From NCBI GenBank assembly GCA_029934735.1, contig JAOZLR010000200.1, positions 1 through 5,240 on the forward strand: a stretch of DNA of 5,240 bases, given 5' to 3'. Of this stretch, positions 1 to 5,240 are shown piece by piece. A program made the translations under genes and the position numbers. Below the pieces are notes generated by a model, which was not told where the DNA came from, did no database searches, and was given only the letters and a program-made list of their open reading frames with translations. Each line of letters opens with the position of its first letter. Positions within the stretch are counted from its first letter, which is position 1. Source of the DNA: Bacteroidales bacterium (lineage in GTDB: Bacteria > Bacteroidota > Bacteroidia > Bacteroidales > JAADJA01).

Positions 1-9
1 TTGAGGGTG

Positions 10-39
10 CAAATATAGACAACATTATTAAATAAGCAA
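10..39 (-). promoter_or_regulatory. Bacteroidota-type promoter pointing out of the left edge
   Basis: Read on the minus strand, a TATATTTG box (10-17) matches the Bacteroidota -7 consensus TAnnTTTG exactly. It is preceded, after a 19-nt spacer, by ATTG (37-40), whose TTG core fits the -33 element. The initiation site would fall within the first few bases of the window, so the promoter must serve a gene or RNA lying to the left and not visible here. It lies about 130 bp beyond the stop of the minus-strand gene at 167-601, so the gene to the left probably has its own transcription start. Both boxes are read directly from the sequence; activity is inferred. Confidence 0.6.
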
Positions 40-77
40 TAATTAATTTTTTATTAAAATTTAACAGCTTTTTTAAC

Positions 78-102
78 GGGTTATATTCGATATAATTAAC
101 CC
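78..102. repeat. Imperfect dyad GGGTTA-N13-TAACCC
   Basis: The arms GGGTTA (78-83) and TAACCC (97-102) are perfect reverse complements. With a one-base bulge the stem can extend by three pairs (AAC at 75-77 with GTT at 104-106). A small TAT-TCG-ATA palindrome sits inside the loop. On the minus strand the hairpin is followed by A-rich sequence, so it is not a canonical rho-independent terminator for the gene ending at 167. On the plus strand it is followed only by a weakly T-rich TGTTGTTGTTATCTT. It could be a weak terminator, a protein-binding site, or chance. Confidence 0.3.
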
Positions 103-166
103 TGTTGTTGTTATCTTGAAATTGTATTTATTTAGCTTTTAAATACCTGTTTGGTTCTGAGGTCAA

Positions 167-601
167 CTATAAGGTTGTTTTTTCCGGAATGAGCCCTTTG
201 TTCTGAAGGTCGAATTGCTTTCTTTTTCTTCGACCCCAAACAGCTGTTGAGGGTATCACAAAAAATGCAGTAGGGATTGTTGAAGCAAGTGGCCTGGGTG
301 TTCCTTTAAGGTTGTGCATCCCAAATGTTAAAAGTAGTGAAACTGTAGAAGGGACAATCACTGCAAAAATTAGAGCCTTCCTTCGATTTTTGACTTCAAT
401 AGCCACATTTTCACAAATTTTCATTATTGTTCCACCAAAAAAAAATGTATATGTGGACTGTTTTAAAGCTGCCGTAAGGCCTCCGGTGAGGTTTTTTGTT
501 CCATAATAATTAATGCTGAAGACAACTATCCCCATAACTATCGCACCTGCAAACCCCATTTTAAAATCAAAAAACCTGTTTTTTGCCTTCATTGCCTTCA
601 T
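167..601 (-). CDS. Conserved hypothetical small membrane protein
   Basis: This 144-aa protein has no function I can name. It begins with a basic stretch (MKAMKAKNRFFDFK) followed by a hydrophobic segment at about residues 15-33, a weaker one around 50-62, a clear one at 74-94 and another at about 107-122. It ends in a charged tail with a GRRKRK cluster (123-128), so it is probably an inner-membrane protein with the basic tail in the cytoplasm. Distinctive stretches are LKQSTYTFFFGGTIMKICEN (46-65) and HNLKGTPRPLASTIPT (96-111). They look conserved, and I recall similar small proteins in other Bacteroidota, but cannot verify that here. Two ATG codons nine bases apart, in a perfect 9-bp tandem repeat (584-601), leave the start ambiguous between 601 and 592. 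No Shine-Dalgarno sequence is visible. It is transcribed away from the lipoprotein operon, apparently alone, probably from the TATTTTTG box at 648-655. Confidence 0.8.
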   Translation of the reverse strand: MKAMKAKNRFFDFKMGFAGAIVMGIVVFSINYYGTKNLTGGLTAALKQSTYTFFFGGTIMKICENVAIEVKNRRKALIFAVIVPSTVSLLLTFGMHNLKGTPRPLASTIPTAFFVIPSTAVWGRRKRKQFDLQNKGLIPEKTTL

Positions 602-647
602 TTAGTATATAAATGTATATCCAAACGGATAATAAAAATAAAGTTGG

Positions 648-655
648 CAAAAATA
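648..655 (-). promoter_or_regulatory. Candidate -7 box for the small membrane protein gene
   Basis: The minus strand reads TATTTTTG, an exact fit to TAnnTTTG. It lies about 47 bp upstream of the ATG at 601, which would give a leader of roughly 40 nt. No clean TTTG or TTG element occurs about 19 nt further upstream. The surrounding DNA is very AT-rich, so a chance match is possible. Confidence 0.4.
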
Positions 656-697
656 TGTTAAAAAAATTAATGAAAGTAATGCACTATTAAAAATTCT

Positions 698-721
698 TAA
701 CAATAAATTTGAAAATTGTTA
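698..721. repeat. Palindrome TAACAAT-N10-ATTGTTA, possible operator
   Basis: Two perfect 7-bp arms (698-704 and 715-721) are separated by a 10-nt spacer, so the arm centres are 17 bp apart, somewhat more than one helical turn. The right arm overlaps the first two bases of the candidate -7 box at 720-727. This geometry would suit a dimeric regulator controlling the lipoprotein operon, and conceivably the divergent gene as well. The arms are AT-rich, so chance occurrence cannot be excluded. Confidence 0.3.
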
Positions 722-727
722 GTTTTG
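720..727 (+). promoter_or_regulatory. Candidate -7 box for the lipoprotein/LtaS-like/lipid kinase operon
   Basis: TAGTTTTG matches the Bacteroidota -7 consensus TAnnTTTG exactly. It lies 25 bp before the ATG at 753, which predicts a short leader of about 20 nt. A TTTG at 708-711 is only 8 nt away, too close to be the -33 element, and none is seen at the usual 19-nt spacing. This could mean the promoter is weak or depends on an activator. The two following genes lack an obvious box of their own, so this one probably drives all three. Confidence 0.5.
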
Positions 728-752
728 TAAAAAATTTAAAATCATAATAACA

Positions 753-1082
753 ATGAAAAAATCATTTTTTTATTTTGCAGTTATTTTTCTTTTGTCAGTA
801 TCTGTTACGTCATTATCATCCTGTGAGAAAAAGGATACGACACCACCGGTTATAACCATTCTTGGAGATAATCCTGTTACAGTTTGTGTGGATGCCACGT
901 ATGTTGATGCAGGTGCAGAGGCTTACGATGATGTTGATGGCGATGTAACAAGCACAATTACAGCAACATCGACTGTTGTTACTGCTGAGCCGGGTGTATA
1001 TAGTGTAACCTACAGAGCAAATGATAAATCGGGTAATTTTATTGTAGCAGAGCGCACAGTCAATGTTATCTTTTGTAAATAG
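753..1082 (+). CDS. Small lipoprotein with a single DUF5011-like Ig-fold domain
   Basis: This 109-aa protein has a short lysine start (MKKS), a hydrophobic core at residues 5-20 and a lipobox LSSC (21-24). It should be cleaved by signal peptidase II and lipidated on Cys24, giving a mature protein of 86 residues. Residues 30-107 form one domain of the DUF5011/HYR-like bacterial immunoglobulin type: a TPPVITILGDNPVTV start, YVDAGAEAYDDVDGD (50-64), a PGVYSVTYRANDKSGN core (80-95) and a closing AERTVNVI strand. The acidic DDVDGD loop is typical of the family and could bind calcium. Such domains usually occur as repeats inside large surface proteins or at the ends of enzymes, so a free-standing copy is less usual. 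Cys45 and Cys108 are the only other cysteines, one in an early strand and one at the extreme C-terminus, and could form a disulfide. The start has no Shine-Dalgarno sequence, as expected for Bacteroidota. The gene lies 32 bp upstream of the LtaS-like gene, probably in the same operon. The ligand is unknown. Confidence 0.88.
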   Translation: MKKSFFYFAVIFLLSVSVTSLSSCEKKDTTPPVITILGDNPVTVCVDATYVDAGAEAYDDVDGDVTSTITATSTVVTAEPGVYSVTYRANDKSGNFIVAERTVNVIFCK

Positions 1083-1114
1083 AGATCACCCTGTTTATTA
1101 ATATTCTCAATTAA

Positions 1115-3046
1115 ATGAATTTTCTGAAAAGAAGTGGAGGTGGTGCCTATTCAGTGCTGCTGTTGCGTCTTATTGTAGCATTGATATTCTTATCAGTTTC
1201 ACGTATTCTGATTTATTTTTTTAATGTGGGAATGTTCCCGGGTCTGGATATTCCAGACTTTGGGGTACTGTTAATTGCCGGCTTACGTTTTGACTTATTT
1301 ACACTTGCAGTTGTTAATATTCCTTATATCATTCTCCTCTCTTTTCCGTACAAATATAAATATACAAAATTTATCAGGGTTGTCAGCGATCTCTTATTTT
1401 ATTCGTTGAATATCATTGCTTTTGCAGTTAATTTTATTGATTTAATCTATTTCAGGTTTACTTTAAAAAGGACGACCTGGGATGTTTTTGACTTTCTGGA
1501 TAAAAATTCGGACGAGGTTGTTTCTCTATTACCTGATTTTATCAGTGATTTTTGGTTTCCGTCTATTCTGTTTGTGATTTTTTCTGTTGCTTTTGTCTTA
1601 ATATCTTCACAATTAAAACTCAACCTGAACTATTTTAGTAATTACGGCAGAAAACAATTTCTGACCGACAGCTTGAAGGCTATTATTATTGGTTTATTTA
1701 CTGCAGTTGCAATCAGGGGCGGAATTCAGGATAAACCCATAAATATTATTAATGCCGGTGAATATACTAAACCAATGTATTTTCCTATTGTTGTTAATAC
1801 TCCTTTTACGTTGCTTAAAACAATTGATGAATCGGCCTTGCAGGAGGTTAATTATTTCAAGAATGAAGCAGAATTGGATAAAATATTTAATCCTGTAATA
1901 ACAGTTGATCAGACAAAGAAATTCAGAAATTTAAATGTTTTTATAATTATTCTTGAAAGCTTTTCGGCTGAACAAAGTGCGTATCTTAACCCTGACCTTG
2001 AAAACGGGAATTATGTCGGCTATACTCCTGTGCTGGATTCATTGATGAGGCATAGTCTTGTATTTCACGGATTTGCAAATGGTACCAAGTCAATCGAAGG
2101 GATTCCGGCTATAATTTCAAGTATTCCGGCATTGCTCAAGACGCCATATCTTTCATCTCCTTATGTGGGTAACAGTATCAACTCCATTGCAGGGATGTTG
2201 AGGGAAATGGGATATTCAACCGCCTTTTTTCATGGAGGAACAAACGGGACAATGGGATTTGAAGCATATTCGAAAATTGCCGGGTTTGACAATTATTATG
2301 GACGAAAAGAGTACAATAACGAAGATGATTATGATGGTAACTGGGGTATCTTTGATGAGCCTTTCCTGCAATATACGGCACAAAAGCTTGATGACGTTGA
2401 AAAGCCTTTCTGCTCTGTTGTCTTTACATTGTCATCACATCACCCGTTTACAATTCCTGAAAAATATAAGGGGAAATTCAGAAAAGGCCCGAGCCCGATA
2501 CAGGAAAGTGTTATGTATGCTGATTATTCGCTTGGTAAATTTTTTGAAACTGTTTCAAAATATTCATGGTTCGACAGTACCCTTTTTATTCTTACTGCTG
2601 ATCATACATCACTTGTTTATCACACCGAGCTTAGAAATTCGCTGGGACAATATGAAATACCGATAGTCTTTTATCAGCCTGGAAAATGGAAAGATACTAT
2701 TAGTCCGAAGATTGCGCAACAAACAGATATTATGCCGTCGGTACTTGATTATTTGAACTATAGAAGAGACTACATTGCCTTTGGCCGAAGCATCTTTGAT
2801 ACAACAACTCCTGATTTTGCAATATCATATTCGAACGGAATATATCAGTTGATAAAAGATGACTATCTTTACCAGTTTAATGGAGAAAATGATGTTGCTT
2901 TGTTTAATTATCGCAAAGACAGACTTCTCAAGTGGAATATTTTAAACAAAAAACCGGCGGTTGTTTTAAGAATGAATAGTTTTTCAAAGGCTGTTATTCA
3001 ACAATTTAATAATAGGGTGGTTTACGATAAGCTGATCATTAAATAG
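1115..3046 (+). CDS. LTA-synthase-like membrane phosphotransferase (sulfatase fold)
   Basis: This 643-aa protein has the LtaS/OpgB plan. About five membrane segments (roughly residues 14-36, 49-76, 88-112, 147-165, 187-203) precede a large periplasmic sulfatase/alkaline-phosphatase-fold domain (about 270-560) and a C-terminal extension. Expected catalytic elements can be read: Glu281 in IIILESFSAEQS, Thr324 in NGTKSIEGIPA as the probable nucleophile, and Asp496-His497 in LTADHTS. They correspond to Glu255, Thr300, Asp475 and His476 of Staphylococcus aureus LtaS (from memory). SSHHPF (440-445), FFHGG (371-375) and YDGNWGIFDEPF (406-417) are further family blocks. Characterised relatives move glycerophosphate or phosphoethanolamine from a phospholipid to a surface polymer or glycan, leaving diacylglycerol. 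After FFHGG I do not see the LtaS FWNR-type substrate motif, so the donor or acceptor may differ. Lipoteichoic acid is not expected in this phylum, so 'LTA synthase' should be read as a family name only. The ATG at 1115 precedes the first basic residues and membrane helix; the next Met is residue 40. The lipid kinase gene follows after 6 bp. Confidence 0.92.
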   Translation: MNFLKRSGGGAYSVLLLRLIVALIFLSVSRILIYFFNVGMFPGLDIPDFGVLLIAGLRFDLFTLAVVNIPYIILLSFPYKYKYTKFIRVVSDLLFYSLNIIAFAVNFIDLIYFRFTLKRTTWDVFDFLDKNSDEVVSLLPDFISDFWFPSILFVIFSVAFVLISSQLKLNLNYFSNYGRKQFLTDSLKAIIIGLFTAVAIRGGIQDKPINIINAGEYTKPMYFPIVVNTPFTLLKTIDESALQEVNYFKNEAELDKIFNPVITVDQTKKFRNLNVFIIILESFSAEQSAYLNPDLENGNYVGYTPVLDSLMRHSLVFHGFANGTKSIEGIPAIISSIPALLKTPYLSSPYVGNSINSIAGMLREMGYSTAFFHGGTNGTMGFEAYSKIAGFDNYYGRKEYNNEDDYDGNWGIFDEPFLQYTAQKLDDVEKPFCSVVFTLSSHHPFTIPEKYKGKFRKGPSPIQESVMYADYSLGKFFETVSKYSWFDSTLFILTADHTSLVYHTELRNSLGQYEIPIVFYQPGKWKDTISPKIAQQTDIMPSVLDYLNYRRDYIAFGRSIFDTTTPDFAISYSNGIYQLIKDDYLYQFNGENDVALFNYRKDRLLKWNILNKKPAVVLRMNSFSKAVIQQFNNRVVYDKLIIK

Positions 3047-3052
3047 GAATAT

Positions 3053-3931
3053 ATGGCAAAGAAGAGCATTATATTTATTGTTAATCCTATTTCGGGAATT
3101 AGCGGGCCAAAAAGAAAAGAGAACGCTATAAATAATTGGGTTGATAAATCTAAATTTGATTATCGGATAGAATATACCCAATATGCAGGCCATGCAACCG
3201 AAATTAGTGCTAACGAGGTCAGGAAAGGAACAGATATTATTGTAGCAGTTGGGGGCGATGGCTCAGTAAATGAAATTTCTAAGGAGCTTATCAATTCCAA
3301 TTCTGTTTTGGGTATAGTGCCTGCCGGCTCAGGGAATGGGCTGGCTCATCATCTCAGAATCCCCATAAATCTTAGAAGAGCCATTGAAGTTATCAATAAA
3401 GGTAATACACTAAAAATGGATACGGGTAAAGTGAATGACAAAGTGTTTGTTAGCCTTGCAGGTATTGGATTTGATGGATTGGTTGCTGCAAAATATGCAA
3501 ACTCGAAAATCAGAGGATTCTTGTCATATCTTAAAATTGCAACAGAAGAATATACGAAATACAGTCCTAAAAAATATATTATTGAAATAAATGGCAGAAC
3601 AATAAAGCAAAGGGCTCTGTTTATTATTTTTGCCAACTCTAACCAGTTTGGATATAATGCACCAATTGCTCCGGAAGCAAGAGTTGATGATGGACTGCTG
3701 GATGTTGTAATATCGCAGAAGCCGTTGATAGTGGAGATGCCTTTTCTTGCCGGTCTGATGTATTGGCGAAAAATTGATAAATCGAAGTATGTTGAGATTA
3801 TTCGCACATCGGAAGTAACGGTGAAATCAATAAAAAAAAGATGGGTAAATATTGATGGTGAGGCAATTAAAATGAGTAAAGAGTTAGAGATCAAAGTGGT
3901 TCCTCATTCTCTTAATATTATCGTGCCTTAG
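3053..3931 (+). CDS. Diacylglycerol kinase family lipid kinase (YegS/DgkB/BmrU type)
   Basis: This complete 292-aa cytosolic protein has the normal length for the family. It carries the diagnostic blocks in order: NPISG (11-15) of the nucleotide-binding N-domain, VGGDGSVNEI (66-75), AGSGNGLAHHLRIP (91-104), SLAGIGFDG (134-142), IAPEARVDDGLLDVV (205-219) and NIDGE (266-270). The acidic pair Asp268/Glu270 matches the catalytic base region. Members phosphorylate a lipid hydroxyl with ATP; DgkB converts diacylglycerol to phosphatidic acid, while YegS acts on phosphatidylglycerol. Diacylglycerol is favoured here because the gene follows an LtaS-like enzyme, whose family produces it, but the true substrate is not shown by the sequence. 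The AGGA at 3045-3048 overlaps the upstream TAG stop and sits only 4 nt before the ATG, so translational coupling is plausible. The last 14 bp overlap the 3' end of the opposite-strand gene, leaving no room for a terminator between them. Confidence 0.93.
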   Translation: MAKKSIIFIVNPISGISGPKRKENAINNWVDKSKFDYRIEYTQYAGHATEISANEVRKGTDIIVAVGGDGSVNEISKELINSNSVLGIVPAGSGNGLAHHLRIPINLRRAIEVINKGNTLKMDTGKVNDKVFVSLAGIGFDGLVAAKYANSKIRGFLSYLKIATEEYTKYSPKKYIIEINGRTIKQRALFIIFANSNQFGYNAPIAPEARVDDGLLDVVISQKPLIVEMPFLAGLMYWRKIDKSKYVEIIRTSEVTVKSIKKRWVNIDGEAIKMSKELEIKVVPHSLNIIVP

Positions 3932-5240
3932 AATTTCTTACCCATAGTTCATTATCATCAATTTTCTTAAAGAATGAGTAGTGGTTTCTGATATAGTTGT
4001 CGATTAACGGCAATCTTTCCTGACTGGTCAAGTCGTCTATTGCATTTGTCCAATAGTCGTTTTTGTAAAGAATGATTTTTACATTATTGTTTTCCAAATC
4101 ATTTATAACACGCTCCTGATAAAATTCAGGCATAGCAAACCAAACAACAGAAAATGCAGTTGGAGCAGGCTTATTGATAAAATAATACCAAATAGCCTCG
4201 GAGGTCATTGTGAAAAAGTTTTCATTCTCATCAAGGTTGATGTTTAAAAAATCAATTGTGTTTTTATAATTATCAGGGATAAATTGAGAGTCCTCTGTAT
4301 GATAAGGGAAGTTAGTTGCAAATAAACCATTGTTATATATTCTGTAAGAACCTGTAATTATTATAAGGAAGCCAGCAGTTATTGAAAAAATGATGGTCAG
4401 CTTTTTAAGTTGGTTTTTCTTATGAAAGTAAGACTGCAAGTAATATCTGATAAAGATATAGATTATAAGCAGATAGCTCATCGTTGATGAATAGATTACA
4501 TGCGACCAGTCTGAGCGTCCCAAAGCACTTCTGAAAAACAAAACTGATAAAACAAGAAGAAATACTTCAATCAGATGAGCTTTCAAAAACAGCTCCACAG
4601 AAAGTAAAAAAGACTTTCTTTTTGAGTACTCACTCAAAAAAGTGTAAACAATCCAAAACAAGCTCAGAGCAATTATTGCCACTGGGAGTAAAAATTTTAA
4701 TGTCCCGAAAGGATAGATTATTCCATCCATCAACTCCTTATATTTTGGCATTTTCAGAAAGACAAAATCGAAAAATGAAGCATAATCCCATTTCAGCAAA
4801 AAGCCCATTAATAGAAATGCTGAAATAAGCCCGGCAACAGAGGATATAATGTACTGTTTGGTAAGCCCCTTTTTCCTAAAGAAGAAAAACATCACCGGAG
4901 AAATTAGCAGGAACGTTCCAAAAAGATAAAATCCTCTGTCGATGGAATATATAAAGGAAGCTAAAGGCAGGAACGAAAATAAAAACTGAATAAACCCGAA
5001 TTTGACTTTTGAAAAAGGAGCTTCACTTTGGATAAGCCGGTTCAATACCAGAAATAAAATAATGAACAAAAAAGTAGTAACGTCTCGCGGAGGTATCAGA
5101 ATAAAATGCAGATAAACTGTACAGGTCAACAGGATAAAAGCTATAACTGTATATAAGTAATCATTTCGGAAAAGTTTTAGAAGCATAAGAAACAGAAGGA
5201 TGAAAGACAATACCTTAATTATTGATTGTAATGTTCTGGA
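3918..5240 (-). CDS. Polytopic membrane protein, GT-C glycosyltransferase-like, 5'-partial
   Basis: The frame stays open to the right edge of the window. Residues upstream of a TTG at 5210 continue as SRTLQSIIKVL without a stop, so that TTG is unlikely to be the true start and the N-terminus lies outside. About 440 residues are visible. Numbering from the TTG codon, some nine or ten hydrophobic segments run to about residue 290, followed by a soluble, probably periplasmic, C-terminal domain of about 140 residues. ALGRSDWSHVIYSS (229-242) is a recognisable block between two membrane helices. The tail has FATNFPYHTEDSQFIPDNYK, then AFSVVWFAMPEFYQERVINDLENNNVKIILY (352-382), a pattern seen in the C-terminal domains of dolichyl-phosphate-mannose/ArnT-like GT-C proteins. 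Those enzymes transfer a sugar from a polyprenyl phosphate on the outer face of the membrane. The catalytic Asp/Glu loop of GT-C enzymes sits near the N-terminus and is not in the window, so the assignment rests on general architecture. It could instead be an O-antigen-type or uncharacterised membrane protein. Confidence 0.85.
   Translation of the reverse strand, partial: SRTLQSIIKVLSFILLFLMLLKLFRNDYLYTVIAFILLTCTVYLHFILIPPRDVTTFLFIILFLVLNRLIQSEAPFSKVKFGFIQFLFSFLPLASFIYSIDRGFYLFGTFLLISPVMFFFFRKKGLTKQYIISSVAGLISAFLLMGFLLKWDYASFFDFVFLKMPKYKELMDGIIYPFGTLKFLLPVAIIALSLFWIVYTFLSEYSKRKSFLLSVELFLKAHLIEVFLLVLSVLFFRSALGRSDWSHVIYSSTMSYLLIIYIFIRYYLQSYFHKKNQLKKLTIIFSITAGFLIIITGSYRIYNNGLFATNFPYHTEDSQFIPDNYKNTIDFLNINLDENENFFTMTSEAIWYYFINKPAPTAFSVVWFAMPEFYQERVINDLENNNVKIILYKNDYWTNAIDDLTSQERLPLIDNYIRNHYSFFKKIDDNELWVRNSKAR

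Larger units (their letters stand above)
1..166. other. AT-rich intergenic region, no gene
   Basis: No convincing reading frame or RNA gene is present. The stretch holds the leftward promoter at 10-39 and an imperfect dyad at 78-102 (GGGTTA, 13-nt spacer, TAACCC). The remainder is AT-rich. No clear intrinsic terminator follows the minus-strand gene that stops at 167: downstream of the dyad on that strand comes an A-run, not a T-run. Confidence 0.6.

Noticed and set aside
312..506. A 64-codon plus-strand frame opposite the small membrane protein
   Set aside because: It is antisense to a better-supported gene, with no lipobox, domain or promoter of its own.
1061..1076. TATCTTTTG near the end of the lipoprotein gene as a promoter for the LtaS-like gene
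   Set aside because: It has one extra base relative to TAnnTTTG and no -33 element, so an operon read from upstream is the simpler explanation.
2232..2666. A 144-codon open frame on the plus strand in a second frame of the LtaS-like gene
   Set aside because: It overlaps the catalytic domain of a clearly coding frame, is rich in Met, His and Ile without domain-like patterns, and has no independent start signals.
1115..3046. Annotation as a true lipoteichoic acid synthase or as an aryl-sulfatase
   Set aside because: The organism appears to be Bacteroidota, where lipoteichoic acid is not expected. The nucleophile is Thr in NGTKS, without the C/S-x-P-x-R motif of formylglycine sulfatases.
3349..3894. 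A 181-codon open frame on the minus strand inside the lipid kinase gene
   Set aside because: It is fully antisense to a kinase with all family motifs intact; its translation has no recognisable domain and no promoter or ribosome site is seen. It is best explained as an antisense shadow.
3903..3978. Inverted repeat CTCATTCT ... AGAATGAG around the convergent stop codons, considered as a bidirectional terminator
   Set aside because: The arms are only 8 bp and separated by 60 nt of coding sequence, with no adjacent T-run. It is most likely chance.

Overview
The window looks like chromosomal DNA from a member of the phylum Bacteroidota. The evidence is the AT-rich composition (GC roughly in the mid-30s by eye, not computed), the near absence of Shine-Dalgarno sequences, promoter boxes matching the Bacteroidota TAnnTTTG -7 consensus, and the gene content (a small Ig-like lipoprotein, an LtaS-like periplasmic transferase, a YegS/DgkB-type lipid kinase). 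Genus or species cannot be told from this stretch. No RNA genes, insertion sequences, CRISPR arrays or phage genes are visible.

Layout, left to right. Positions 1-166 are non-coding and AT-rich. They hold a good leftward promoter at 10-39 that must serve a gene outside the window, and a GGGTTA/TAACCC dyad at 78-102. A conserved hypothetical small membrane protein lies on the minus strand at 167-601. A 151-bp divergent intergenic region follows, with one TAnnTTTG box facing each way and a 7-bp-arm palindrome touching the rightward box. The plus strand then carries an apparent three-gene operon: a 109-aa DUF5011-like lipoprotein (753-1082), a 643-aa LTA-synthase-like membrane phosphotransferase/sulfatase-fold protein (1115-3046), and a 292-aa diacylglycerol-kinase-family lipid kinase (3053-3931), with gaps of 32 and 6 bp. 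On the minus strand, entering from the right edge and overlapping the kinase gene tail-to-tail by 14 bp, is the C-terminal part of a polytopic membrane protein that resembles GT-C glycosyltransferases.

The most coherent biological reading is the pairing of the LtaS-like enzyme with the lipid kinase. Enzymes of the LtaS/OpgB class strip a phospho-headgroup from a phospholipid and leave diacylglycerol, and DgkB-type kinases return diacylglycerol to phosphatidic acid. Two adjacent genes with a 6-bp gap would form a headgroup-transfer and lipid-recycling module. Bacteroidota are not known to make lipoteichoic acid, so the acceptor is unknown; it may be a surface glycan, a periplasmic glucan or lipid A. 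The lipoprotein at the head of the operon and the neighbouring glycosyltransferase-like protein fit an envelope-polymer theme, but that link is inference. Apart from this module the region looks like ordinary chromosome.
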